A stretch of DNA of 64,000 nt from Dictyobacter arantiisoli. GTDB taxonomy: Bacteria > Chloroflexota > Ktedonobacteria > Ktedonobacterales > Ktedonobacteraceae. Below, one piece after another: positions 54,413 to 62,913 of this stretch (position 1 is its first letter; each line of letters starts with the position of its first letter). The notes beneath the pieces were generated by a model. The model ran no database searches and had not been told where the DNA came from. It saw only the letters and a list, made by a program, of their open reading frames with translations. The stretch spans positions 248,001 to 312,000 of the forward strand of contig NZ_BIXY01000001.1 in assembly GCF_008326305.1 (NCBI RefSeq), given 5' to 3'. A program made the position numbers and the translations under genes.

Positions 54413-54946
54413 ATGACGTCAACATCCGAGCCAGTACGATTGGAAGATTGGGTTCGTGATATTCCTGATTTTCCCCAGCAAGGTGTCCTCTTTAAGGACA
54501 TTACTCCTTTGCTACAAGATGCCAGAGCTTTTCGGGTAGCTATGGATCGCCTGGCCGCACATTATGCGGGAGCGGGTATTGAAGCCGTCGTTGGTGTTGA
54601 GTCTCGGGGCTTTATTTTTGGGGCACCGCTGGCCTATTTGCTCAACTGCGGTTTTGTGCCGGTACGCAAATTTGGCAAGTTGCCAGGTGAAACGGTCAAC
54701 GTTGAATATGCTCTGGAATATGGCACGAATGTCGTCGAACTGCATATGGACGCCATTAAGCCCGGCCAACGTGTGTTGATCGTTGATGATCTGCTGGCAA
54801 CCGGCGGTACCGTATCCGCTTCTATCGAGCTGGTTGAGAAGTTAGGCGGTCATATCGCGGGTATTGCTTTCCTGGTAGAATTAGGTTTCCTCAAGGGGCG
54901 CGAGCGCTTAAAAGGCCACGATGTTTTTGCTTTGATTCAATATTAA
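54413..54946 (+). CDS. apt: adenine phosphoribosyltransferase
   Basis: Salvages adenine to AMP with PRPP, 177 residues. The family blocks are IPDFPQQGVLFKDITPLL, VGVESRGFIFGAPLA, VPVRKFGKLPGETV and the PRPP loop VLIVDDLLATGGT. AGAGGAGAAC precedes the ATG. A long hairpin follows at 54984. Confidence 0.95.
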   Translation: MTSTSEPVRLEDWVRDIPDFPQQGVLFKDITPLLQDARAFRVAMDRLAAHYAGAGIEAVVGVESRGFIFGAPLAYLLNCGFVPVRKFGKLPGETVNVEYALEYGTNVVELHMDAIKPGQRVLIVDDLLATGGTVSASIELVEKLGGHIAGIAFLVELGFLKGRERLKGHDVFALIQY

Positions 54947-54983
54947 GCATACATCAGGACGGATGCCTGCCATGGCATGCGTG

Positions 54984-55034
54984 GTTTGATGCGTGGGATG
55001 GTAGCCCTTGGAAAATCCATCCTACGCATCAAAC
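54984..55034 (+). terminator. 18-bp hairpin after apt
   Basis: Arms 54984-55001 and 55017-55034 pair throughout, with one G-T pair. There is no clear T-tract; termination is inferred from position. Confidence 0.5.
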
Positions 55035-55057
55035 TGTCTAAAATACTTGAACTGTCC

Positions 55058-55084
55058 AACTTATCTAACTTATCTAACTTATCT
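55058..55084. repeat. three tandem copies of AACTTATCT
   Basis: Three exact 9-bp units in a row directly before the stop of the minus-strand nitroreductase gene. Confidence 0.85.
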
Positions 55085-55674
55085 TAAAATCCTAGCCAGG
55101 TGGTTTTGCTGGCGGCTGCTAGCGGTTCACGTTCCATGGGCTGGCTGGCAGGATAGCCAAGATAGAAGAAGGCGACGATTTCATCCTCTGGTACCAGGCC
55201 AAACCATTGTTTCACGGCTGGATCAAAGGCGGCATCGCCAGTGCGCCAGATGGCAGCTAATCCAAGCTCTGCTGCGACTAGCAGCATGTTTTGGACCGCA
55301 GCGGCTGTGGCTTCGATATTTTCAATTTGTAGTACATTGTTCTGAGTGGGATGCTCGGCTGCGACTGCAATGATAATTGGTGAACGCATGGGTTTCTGTT
55401 GTTCTTTCTCAATCACAGCCTGGGGAACCTCTTGTCCCTTCAATTTCTGACGTGCAATCAATGTTTGCGCCATTACGCTACCCAATTCCCGCCGTGCCTC
55501 TCCGGCTAACACAAAAAACTTCCAGGGTTCTGCTTTATGATGATTGGGAGCATGGGTAGCTGCTTCCAGAATGAGTTCAATCTGGGCGCGTGTTGGTACT
55601 TGATCTGTCATTTTGCCAATGCTGCGGCGTTGTTTAATAATTTCAGAAATGCTCGATTGTGTTGTCGTTGCCAT
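55084..55674 (-). CDS. nitroreductase family oxidoreductase
   Basis: FMN-dependent reductase of 196 residues. SEIIKQRRSIGKM is the N-terminal FMN-binding Arg block. THAPNHHKAEPWKFFVLAGE resembles the YdjA-like small nitroreductase group. GLAAIWRTGDAAFDPAV and FYLGYPASQPMER close the site. Substrate unknown. The minus-strand start region lacks a textbook ribosome-binding site. Confidence 0.88.
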   Translation of the reverse strand: MATTTQSSISEIIKQRRSIGKMTDQVPTRAQIELILEAATHAPNHHKAEPWKFFVLAGEARRELGSVMAQTLIARQKLKGQEVPQAVIEKEQQKPMRSPIIIAVAAEHPTQNNVLQIENIEATAAAVQNMLLVAAELGLAAIWRTGDAAFDPAVKQWFGLVPEDEIVAFFYLGYPASQPMEREPLAAASKTTWLGF

Positions 55675-56086
55675 AAATCTATACTTTCTGCCCTTTCCCC
55701 TGACGCTCTATATTTTTAAAGTAGAGGATGTGTCCATGGGGCGGCCTTTACTGTCGTGAGGTGATACTTGCCCCTACATTATAGCTCGCTTCTTTGTTTT
55801 TCGTGAAGAGTATTTATCTAAATGGTGGGGTTGTTAGATATGGCGAGCTGGCTTGTAGAGTTTGTTGTTCTTGTGGTATGACATTAGTGTTATTTTGTGG
55901 CGAAGAACATGCTTGCATGGTACACTGGATGAAAATAGAGCGTTGTAGGCTCATACAATGCATATGCTAAACAGGACGAGCTGACAATCGTTTGCCTCAA
56001 TGTAAATACGATGCCGCTATTGTTCTCAGGCTCGTCAGGTGCATGCCAGGCTGCTGTCATTTGGTCGAAGAAGATGAGGTGTAGGT
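55675..56086. other. intergenic region between divergent genes
   Basis: Between the nitroreductase (minus) and WD40 (plus) genes. No gene, repeat or strong promoter was recognised. Confidence 0.35.
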
Positions 56087-57130
56087 GTGGAAGAACCTTC
56101 CGTGATGGTTTGTTCTCACGTGGTGGGACAGACCTGCTCCAGAATGTTGATACCCGATGGAACTCCATTATCTGACGATGTGTCTGCCGTACTGGCTGTG
56201 GCGTGGCGCAATGAGCATGCAGCATCTGTTCCTGCGCCGGGAATGATCTCACTGGCTTGCGTTGGCCCGGCTTCTACAGTACAGGTATGGGATTGCTGTG
56301 TGGATGCTGACTCCCTTTATGTCTGTGCACAGACCTATTACGGTCATACTGATGAGTTAACGGCTCTTGTCTGGTCCCCTGATACCACCATGCTTGCTTC
56401 GGCAAGTGAGGATCATACTGTGCAGGTCTGGAACGCACGTACAGGGCGTACGGTTATGCTCTATCGCGGACAAGAATGCAGCGTGCGGGCATTGGGCTGG
56501 TCCCCCGATGGCCGTTGGCTGGCGATTGGAGGTGACAATAATACCATTCAGGTTGTCAATATCGTCGAGCAGTATGCAACTGTGATATACAATGGTCATG
56601 CACAGGGTTGTTATGGTATTGATGCAGTGGCCTGGTCGCCGGATGGTCGATATGTGGCCTCAGCTGGTGATGATAACCGTGTACAGGTCTGGGATGCGTT
56701 TACTGGTCAGTGCAAGGTTATCTATGAAGGACACCTGGATTGCTGGGTATTGGCGGTAGCCTGGTCGCCGGATGGTGGCTGGATCGCGTCTGGTGGCGAC
56801 GATATCCATGTATGGAGCGTCAAAACTGGCATGTGCCGGCAAATTTATCATAAGCATGAGTATATGCAACATTGGATCGATCATATTGACTGGTCGCCTG
56901 ATGGATGTGTGATCGCATCTACCAGTACTGATGCTGTCTTACATATTTGGGAGGTCTGGACGGGATTGACTCTCCAGACTCAACGGCATCCTGGTAATGA
57001 AGAGGCATGCAGAGGTCTTTTGACGAATGCCCTTGCATGGTCCACAGCTATCCCTGCTACTCTACCGGGTGAGCGCTCTCTGGTATTTGCTAGTTGTGAT
57101 AAAACTGTAAGTCTGATCAGGTTGCTATAG
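56087..57130 (+). CDS. WD40 beta-propeller protein
   Basis: A 347-residue single propeller of about seven blades. Clear repeats are LVWSPDTTMLASASEDHTVQ, LGWSPDGRWLAIGGDNNTIQ, VAWSPDGRYVASAGDDNRVQ and VAWSPDGGWIASGGDDIHVW. No signal peptide or membrane helix, so it is a soluble scaffold or interaction module. It starts with GTG, with GAGGT upstream. It ends 14 nt before the FemX-like gene, so the two are probably co-transcribed. Confidence 0.85.
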   Translation: MEEPSVMVCSHVVGQTCSRMLIPDGTPLSDDVSAVLAVAWRNEHAASVPAPGMISLACVGPASTVQVWDCCVDADSLYVCAQTYYGHTDELTALVWSPDTTMLASASEDHTVQVWNARTGRTVMLYRGQECSVRALGWSPDGRWLAIGGDNNTIQVVNIVEQYATVIYNGHAQGCYGIDAVAWSPDGRYVASAGDDNRVQVWDAFTGQCKVIYEGHLDCWVLAVAWSPDGGWIASGGDDIHVWSVKTGMCRQIYHKHEYMQHWIDHIDWSPDGCVIASTSTDAVLHIWEVWTGLTLQTQRHPGNEEACRGLLTNALAWSTAIPATLPGERSLVFASCDKTVSLIRLL

Positions 57131-57144
57131 AGGAGAAAAGAAGA

Positions 57145-58281
57145 ATGGAAGCACGTTTCATTACTGATAGGCAGCAGTGGAACGACTTTGTGGCGAAGTC
57201 GCCCTATGGAAATATTACTCAGTCGTATGAGTGGGGAGAGCTCTCGAAGGATGTCGGTTCCCAGGCATTGCATATTGGCGTGGTGGACGATCAGAATAAT
57301 CTGTGTGCGGCGGTACTGCTGCTGGTCGTCAAAATGCCGATGTTGCGGAGTTCCTTTTTCTATGCGCCACGTGGTCCCATAATTGATGATCCAAACGCAC
57401 CTGCGATGGGAGTATTGCTGAACTTCGTGAAGAGCGAGGCCCGCAAGTATGGGGCGTTTATGCTCAAACTGGAGCCGGGTGTCGATGCCACCGATACGCG
57501 TTGGATCGCGGCCCTGGAACGCCGTGGTTTCCAACCCTCAAGCCAGTTCTTACATATCCGCAATGAATGGATTCTCGATATTCGCCCTGATGAAAAAGAT
57601 ATTTTGGCGAATATGAAAGAGAAGTGGCGTTATAATATTCGTCTGGCATCCCGCAAAGGTGTCACCATTCGCGAGGGACATGGACGGCAGGACCTCGAAA
57701 TCTTCCATCTTATTTTGCAGGAGACGGCTGAGCGCGATCATTTCTATATCCATGATGTCGATCATTTTGAATTATTGAGCGAACTGTTTGAACAGGATGA
57801 TCGCTATGCGCTATTGATCGCTGAACACGAAGGAAAAGCCATTGCGGCTATCGTCCTGATGAGGATGGGTAAATGGTGCTGGTATCGCTATGGCGCATCC
57901 TCCTCCAAGAGTCGTAACCTGATGCCCAATCATCTCTTGCAGTGGATGGGTATGCAGTGGGCCAAAGCACATGGCTGCGAATATTATAATTTCCTGGGTA
58001 TTCCTAATTCGCTTGAGGAGCCAGAGGCACAGCGAGATCCACTCTGGGGTGTCTATAGTTTCAAGCGTGGCTTCAATGGTTTCTCTCGGCTGTCGCTACC
58101 CGGCTACGACCTGCCCTACAATCCCGTTCTTTTCAAGGCGTACCGGAGCATGCTGGACTTCAAGAATTGGCGTGCTGAACGTGCCAGCAAAAAAGAACGC
58201 GCTGCGGAGGCGAAAGAAGAAGAGAAACAAGTTGAGGCAAAGGTGGCGGCCAGGTCCGTACCTGTTGCTCGCAAAGCTTGA
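57145..58281 (+). CDS. FemA/FemX-like peptidoglycan aminoacyltransferase
   Basis: A 378-residue GNAT-fold protein of the FemABX family, which adds amino acids to lipid II from charged tRNA to make peptidoglycan cross-bridges. QSYEWGELSKDVG is the N-terminal Fem block. ILANMKEKWRYNIRLASRKG is the conserved central motif. Residues about 270-320 include LLQWMGMQWAKAHGCEYYNF, GIPNSLEEPEAQRDPLWGVY and FKRGFNGF. The last 40 residues form a basic Lys/Glu/Ala helix. AGAGGAG precedes ATG. The amino acid added is unknown. Confidence 0.88.
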   Translation: MEARFITDRQQWNDFVAKSPYGNITQSYEWGELSKDVGSQALHIGVVDDQNNLCAAVLLLVVKMPMLRSSFFYAPRGPIIDDPNAPAMGVLLNFVKSEARKYGAFMLKLEPGVDATDTRWIAALERRGFQPSSQFLHIRNEWILDIRPDEKDILANMKEKWRYNIRLASRKGVTIREGHGRQDLEIFHLILQETAERDHFYIHDVDHFELLSELFEQDDRYALLIAEHEGKAIAAIVLMRMGKWCWYRYGASSSKSRNLMPNHLLQWMGMQWAKAHGCEYYNFLGIPNSLEEPEAQRDPLWGVYSFKRGFNGFSRLSLPGYDLPYNPVLFKAYRSMLDFKNWRAERASKKERAAEAKEEEKQVEAKVAARSVPVARKA

Positions 58282-58284
58282 TGT

Positions 58285-58445
58285 AAAGAGTCTATTTTTC
58301 CCTGGCTGGCAGGCGCTTACGAGCCTGCGCCTGCGCCTGTTATATTACATGGGGTACAAAAAGTTCGAAGAACTTTTTGTACCCCATGTAATATAAACCT
58401 TTTGAGCACCTCGGTGCGAAAAGTCATACACAAGTATTGTGCAAG
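58285..58445 (+). repeat. structured dispersed element, copy D
   Basis: About 160 bp. It has the GGCTGGCAGGCGC segment and a perfect 27-bp hairpin with a 3-nt loop (58340-58366 with 58370-58396). TTTTGAGCACC-TC-GGTGC and GAAAAGTCATACAC follow, then a small CACAA/TTGTG hairpin. It begins 4 nt after the FemX-like stop codon, in the same orientation. Confidence 0.85.
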
Positions 58446-58446
58446 A

Positions 58447-58484
58447 CATCAGTAAGCAAACATCAAAACGTTTGCTTACTGATG
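58447..58484. terminator. hairpin after argG
   Basis: A perfect 15-bp stem (58447-58461 with 58470-58484) ends 4 nt before the stop of the minus-strand argG. No T-run on either side. Confidence 0.55.
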
Positions 58485-58488
58485 CGGT

Positions 58489-59769
58489 TTACTTTTCAGT
58501 TTCAGATTCGCTCTTACTGGCGATCTGAACCTTCCCTTCTCCATTGTTGAGGAGGTTGCCTTCAAAGCCGATGGAGGGGAGTAACTGAGCCTGAGCCTGG
58601 GTGGTCAGGGGAAGAGCCCAGAGTTTGATAAAGCCAAGGGCGGCATTGTGGTCAAATTGATCACCACTATCATAGGTTGCCAGACCAATGCTGTAGAGTG
58701 AGTTCTCGGATTTGCGTCCCACGACCTGACAGCGGCCACGCGAGAGTTTCACCCGTACAGTGCCTGAGACAAAACGCTGTGTGCTCTGTACAAATGCGGC
58801 CAGATCCTGATGCAGGGCACTGTACCACTGACCATTGTAGATGACGCGGGCATATTCAGCGGCGACCGTTTCTTTGAAGCGGACCTGTTCACGGCTCAAT
58901 GTTAATGATTCCAATGCATTATGGGCGGCATGGAGTACAACAGCACTCGGAGCTTCATAGATCTCGCGGGATTTGATGCCAACCAGGCGGTTCTCGATGT
59001 GATCGATACGCCCGATGCCATACTTGCCGGCCTCACTATTCAGGGTCTCGATCAGCACATAGCCAGGGATCTCTTCTCCATCCAGCGCGACCGGAATACC
59101 ATTCTTAAAGGTAATCTCATAATATTTGGGAGCCAGATCGCCCAGGGCATCGGGATCGCTGGTCCAGGCATAGACCTCTGCGGGCGGCTCGGCCCAGGGA
59201 TCTTCGAGGATACCACATTCGACGCTACGGCCCCACAGATTCTGGTCTACCGAGTAAGGATTAGCAACGGTCGTTTTGAGGGGAATGTTATGCTCGGCGG
59301 CATAAGCCAGTTCGTTATCACGGGTCATACCCCACTCGCGGACAGGAGCGATGATCTTCAGATCAGGGGCCAGCGTATTGATTGAGACATCGAAGCGTAC
59401 CTGATCGTTGCCTTTACCCGTACAGCCATGGGCAACGGCGACCGCACCCTCCTGACGAGCTACTTCAACCAGCAAGCGAGCGATCAAAGGACGTGCCAGA
59501 GCTGTTGCCAGAGGATATTGTCCTTCATAGATTGCGCCAGCCTGCAGGGCGGGCCAGACAAAATAACGGACAAAATCTTCACGGCCATCCACAATCAACG
59601 ACTTGACGGCCCCAATCTGAATGGCACGGTCAGCAATCTCTTGCATATTGCGCTCATTACCGACATCAACAGTAACGGCGATAACATCGAGGTCATATTT
59701 TTCTTTGATCCAGCGAATAGCGACTGAGGTATCCAGTCCACCAGAATATGCGAGTACAACGGTTGCCAT
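58489..59769 (-). CDS. argG: argininosuccinate synthase
   Basis: Joins citrulline and aspartate with ATP, 426 residues. The N-terminal VVLAYSGGLDTSVAIRWIKE is the ATP pyrophosphatase P-loop. HGCTGKGNDQVRFDVSINTL and RDNELAYAAEHNIPL are further family blocks. It starts 2 nt after the argH stop, with GGAGGAGGA inside the end of argH, so the two genes form an argH-argG operon under one T-box. Confidence 0.96.
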   Translation of the reverse strand: MATVVLAYSGGLDTSVAIRWIKEKYDLDVIAVTVDVGNERNMQEIADRAIQIGAVKSLIVDGREDFVRYFVWPALQAGAIYEGQYPLATALARPLIARLLVEVARQEGAVAVAHGCTGKGNDQVRFDVSINTLAPDLKIIAPVREWGMTRDNELAYAAEHNIPLKTTVANPYSVDQNLWGRSVECGILEDPWAEPPAEVYAWTSDPDALGDLAPKYYEITFKNGIPVALDGEEIPGYVLIETLNSEAGKYGIGRIDHIENRLVGIKSREIYEAPSAVVLHAAHNALESLTLSREQVRFKETVAAEYARVIYNGQWYSALHQDLAAFVQSTQRFVSGTVRVKLSRGRCQVVGRKSENSLYSIGLATYDSGDQFDHNAALGFIKLWALPLTTQAQAQLLPSIGFEGNLLNNGEGKVQIASKSESETEK

Positions 59770-59771
59770 AT

Positions 59772-61181
59772 CTATTCCTCCTCCAGAATATGAATAAGGG
59801 ATGTTCCAACAAGTTGTTGGATAGCTGTTTTAAAGGTTGTGGTGCGTTGTTGCCAGTTCTCTTGCGCCTGCTCCAGGCGTTGTTGAGCCAACTCCAGTCC
59901 CGGGTTGCCAGTGCCACCCAGATGACTGCGAGCTTTCAGACGTGAAACTAACTGTTCCTGGCTCTCAGTGGGGAAAGGGATATGTTGATCGAGTTGAGCG
60001 GTCACCTCTTTGCCTACGATACGGTAGGCATCGCGGAAAGCCATCTGCTGATTGGTCACCATCTCATAGGCGCGGTCGGTCGCAAATAACTCAAAGGTGC
60101 AGGCGGCCTGTAAACGCTCTTTGTTGACAGTAACATGATCGATCACCAGAGCACAAATATCCAGCGTCTCCTGGGCCAGATCCAGCGCCTCCATCAACGG
60201 TCGTTTGGTTTCTTGGTAATCCATATTAAAACCGGATGGCAGGCCAGTGACCAGACCGAGAATATGTTGTTGATGGGCCAGCATCGTCTGAGCACGACCG
60301 CGTACCAGTTCCATAATATCCAGATTGCGCTTTTGCGGCATGATACTACTACCAGTGCAGACCTCTTGTGACACCTGGAAAAAGCCATATTCGGCAGTGG
60401 TAAAGAGCAACATATCCTGCGCGAACTTGCTGAGATCCAGCATAATCTGGGTCAGAGCCTGCACGATAGCAGCTTCGATCTTACCACGGGCGTTCTGGAC
60501 ATAGATGACATTGTTCTGGACATGGGCGAAGCCAAGCAGATCCGAAACAAGCTGGCGATCAATAGGAAATGGCACGCCATAGCCAGCGGCCGAGCCGAGC
60601 GGGGATTGATCATTGATCTCATACGCGGCTGCGAGCAGGCGCTCATCATCCAGTAAAGCTTCAACGAATGCGGCTGCCCAGAGTCCAACAGAGGAGAGCA
60701 TACCGCGCTGCATATGAGTATAGCCAGGCATTGGTACATCGACATTGGCCTGAGCAAATCGAAGTAGCGTCTCGCATAAGTTGCTGAGTTTTTTGCTAGT
60801 CTGGATCAGCTCTTCTTTGCTATAGAGGCGTACATCGACCAGTACCTGATCATTGCGTGAACGGGTGGTATGGATTTTTTTGCCGGCGGGTCCGACCTTC
60901 TCGGTCAGAAAGTTTTCGACACTGGTGTGGACATCTTCATCCCCGGGTTGAATAACAAACGCATGCGTTTTCTCTTGTTCTAAAATCTCATGCATGGCCT
61001 GTTGGAGAGCCTGCAGTTCTTCATCTTCGAGGATACCAATCTGCCGCAACATAATGGCGTGGGCCAGCGAGCCCCAGACATCGTGGCGGATCAGACGGTC
61101 GTCAAGCAGGCTATTTTGCGCGGAGGTATAGCGCTCAACCTGTGCGTTGATGCTATAGCCTTTTTGCCAGATTTTTGTCAT
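59772..61181 (-). CDS. argH: argininosuccinate lyase
   Basis: Cleaves argininosuccinate to arginine and fumarate, the last step of arginine synthesis. About 469 residues. IWQKGYSINAQVERYTSAQN is the N-terminus, then HTSVENFLTEKVG, TRSRNDQVLVDVRLYSKEEL, and the superfamily signature GSSIMPQKRN. ATG 61181 with AAGGAGGT just upstream is preferred to the frame start at 61226. It is the first gene of the operon, preceded by the T-box leader. Confidence 0.96.
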   Translation of the reverse strand: MTKIWQKGYSINAQVERYTSAQNSLLDDRLIRHDVWGSLAHAIMLRQIGILEDEELQALQQAMHEILEQEKTHAFVIQPGDEDVHTSVENFLTEKVGPAGKKIHTTRSRNDQVLVDVRLYSKEELIQTSKKLSNLCETLLRFAQANVDVPMPGYTHMQRGMLSSVGLWAAAFVEALLDDERLLAAAYEINDQSPLGSAAGYGVPFPIDRQLVSDLLGFAHVQNNVIYVQNARGKIEAAIVQALTQIMLDLSKFAQDMLLFTTAEYGFFQVSQEVCTGSSIMPQKRNLDIMELVRGRAQTMLAHQQHILGLVTGLPSGFNMDYQETKRPLMEALDLAQETLDICALVIDHVTVNKERLQAACTFELFATDRAYEMVTNQQMAFRDAYRIVGKEVTAQLDQHIPFPTESQEQLVSRLKARSHLGGTGNPGLELAQQRLEQAQENWQQRTTTFKTAIQQLVGTSLIHILEEE

Positions 61182-61227
61182 CTCTGTGACCTCCTTCGTT
61201 GGTGAGAAGGAAGGAATTGAGAGCAAT

Positions 61228-61265
61228 AAAAAACCCCCGTCCCTTCCGTCGCTTTTGAAGGGACG
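61228..61265 (-). terminator. argHG T-box terminator
   Basis: CGTCCCTTC pairs with GAAGGGACG (61257-61265 with 61238-61246), then a G-run and TTTTTT on the minus strand. Confidence 0.85.
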
Positions 61266-61535
61266 AGAGTGCAGGGGATTTACCCTATCACGCCCGTGGT
61301 ACCACCCTAATTGTCTTTCTGGTTGTATTTACATAGACCGTGAAAGACCACTTTTCCTGGTTGAGTCATACGTGGGAACCACCCACCTGTCCTACTTGCT
61401 CCTGGCAGATCCGCAGAATGCGGGGTGCTCATCAAAGCTTTCTTCGGTCAACTGCTCACGAATGCGTTTTGAGAAGGCATCACCATTCCGAACTTCCACT
61501 CTTCTTCGGATCGCTGTCGGCTGCTACTCTCATAC
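61228..61535 (-). promoter_or_regulatory. T-box leader upstream of argHG
   Basis: On the minus strand the T-box TTAGGGTGGTACCACGGGCG lies at 61291-61310, with the AGTA motif of stem I at 61525-61528. A terminator (9-bp stem 61238-61246 with 61257-61265, six T at 61228-61233) follows, then the argH start. The specifier is not settled: a CGA (Arg) reading is possible at 61444-61446 within GACCGAAG, but other codons also fit. Arginine specificity is inferred from gene content. Confidence 0.9.
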
Positions 61536-61568
61536 TAATTTCGCTCGACGCAGGTTATGTTTTGTATT

Positions 61569-61597
61569 AGAATAACAGTCCTCTTGAAAAATGTCAA
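61569..61597 (-). promoter_or_regulatory. sigma-70-type promoter of argHG
   Basis: On the minus strand: TTGACA (61592-61597), 17-bp spacer, TATTCT (61569-61574), placed just upstream of the T-box leader. Confidence 0.8.
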
Positions 61598-61776
61598 ATT
61601 TTTGCACGCCCCAGATGAGATTGCACCATTCCCGAGCTGATCTATAAATATAGTTGAAATTATAGTTGATGTGGTTGATTTTTGATGCATTTTTTAGCAT
61701 CTTAGCAACCATATCCATCGTATCTATATAGAGCGGATGTGGAAGAACAGTGTACGAGTTCGAAAGGAGTATTGGA

Positions 61777-62709
61777 ATGGGCGTTGTCACAAATTGGGGC
61801 ACAGCTATTGCCTCATCTTTAGCCACGGCACTCTCACTTTTTTTTAGCTTTATTCCCAGACTGGTCGGCTTCCTGGTTATCCTGGTAGTCGGCTGGATCG
61901 TTGCTGCTATTCTTGAAAAAGCTGTTACTCTGCTTTTGCGCCGGGTCGGCTTTGACCGTATGAGTGACCGCATTGGCCTGACACGCTTCGAGCAACGGTT
62001 AAACATGCGTATGGACCCTGCAGCTTTGTTGGGCAAGATCGTCTTCTGGTTTGTCTTCCTGATCTTTCTGGTACCGGCCTGTAATGCATTGGAGTTGACT
62101 TCTGTAAGTTCCATTATCAACTCAATTGTCGCCTACCTGCCGAACGTGTTTGTCGCTATTGTAGTGCTCCTCCTGGGCATGATAGTCTCAACCTTTGCTG
62201 CTGACATTGTCATTGGGGCAGCCCCTCGAACTGGCGCTGTGAGTCCAAAGCTCTTAGCGAATATTGTTCGCTATGCAATCATCGGATTTGTGACCTTAGT
62301 CGCGCTGGAACAATTACAAATTGCACCTGTTTTGATTACAACCCTCTTTACCGCGATTGTCGGATCTATCGCCCTGGCCTGTGGCCTGGCATTCGGCCTG
62401 GGTGGTCGTGACAGTGCCAGGCATTTATTGGAACGTGGATCGGCAAATGTAGGTATGGCTGGCGGGCCAGCATCACAGTTAGATATGCAAGATCGCTTTA
62501 ATCAGTCGCCCAGGACGGGAAGCACCATGGGTGGTACCGGTACGGGGACAGGCGCAGTGCCAAATACTCCCGTATCCACTCCCACAACTCCGGGTGTTGC
62601 TGGTGAACAAACGCGTACGAGAAACACGTATCCCGAGCAACAATCCTATTCCGGGCAGGCGAATCCTGGACAAAAGATACGCCCTGACCAGCAAACGCCG
62701 AATCGTTAA
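61777..62709 (+). CDS. CmpX/TM-helix-repeat membrane protein (MscS-like)
   Basis: About 310 residues with four to five membrane helices. The conserved TM-helix motif FFSFIPRLVGFLVILVVGWI and its second copy SIVAYLPNVFVAIVVLLLGM are typical of CmpX-type proteins related to small mechanosensitive channels. An Ala/Gly-rich pore-like helix (ALACGLAFGLGGRD) ends the membrane part. The C-terminal 70 residues are Gly/Thr/Pro/Gln-rich and disordered. AAAGGAG precedes ATG 61777. Downstream, CAGTAGAA (62731-62738) and TTCTACTG (62760-62767) may form a weak terminator. Confidence 0.8.
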   Translation: MGVVTNWGTAIASSLATALSLFFSFIPRLVGFLVILVVGWIVAAILEKAVTLLLRRVGFDRMSDRIGLTRFEQRLNMRMDPAALLGKIVFWFVFLIFLVPACNALELTSVSSIINSIVAYLPNVFVAIVVLLLGMIVSTFAADIVIGAAPRTGAVSPKLLANIVRYAIIGFVTLVALEQLQIAPVLITTLFTAIVGSIALACGLAFGLGGRDSARHLLERGSANVGMAGGPASQLDMQDRFNQSPRTGSTMGGTGTGTGAVPNTPVSTPTTPGVAGEQTRTRNTYPEQQSYSGQANPGQKIRPDQQTPNR

Positions 62710-62913
62710 CACATCTTGTTGACAACAAGTCAGTAGAACCAGAGATGGCCAGCAGATCTTTCTACTGGCCTCTTTGCTGTCTTTTTTTCATCTGGCATGC
62801 GGTGAAAGATAGTTATCGGCAACTATTTTGAGCTTGAGACGTATCTATGTTGATGCTATTATTATCTGTATATTTTTAAATTAAGCCAGGTGGATAGAAG
62901 GAGGCCTATTGTT

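Noticed and set aside
55058-55084. Three tandem 9-mers considered as a CRISPR or iteron array
   Set aside because: Units are too short, without spacers, and only three copies; a simple tandem repeat.
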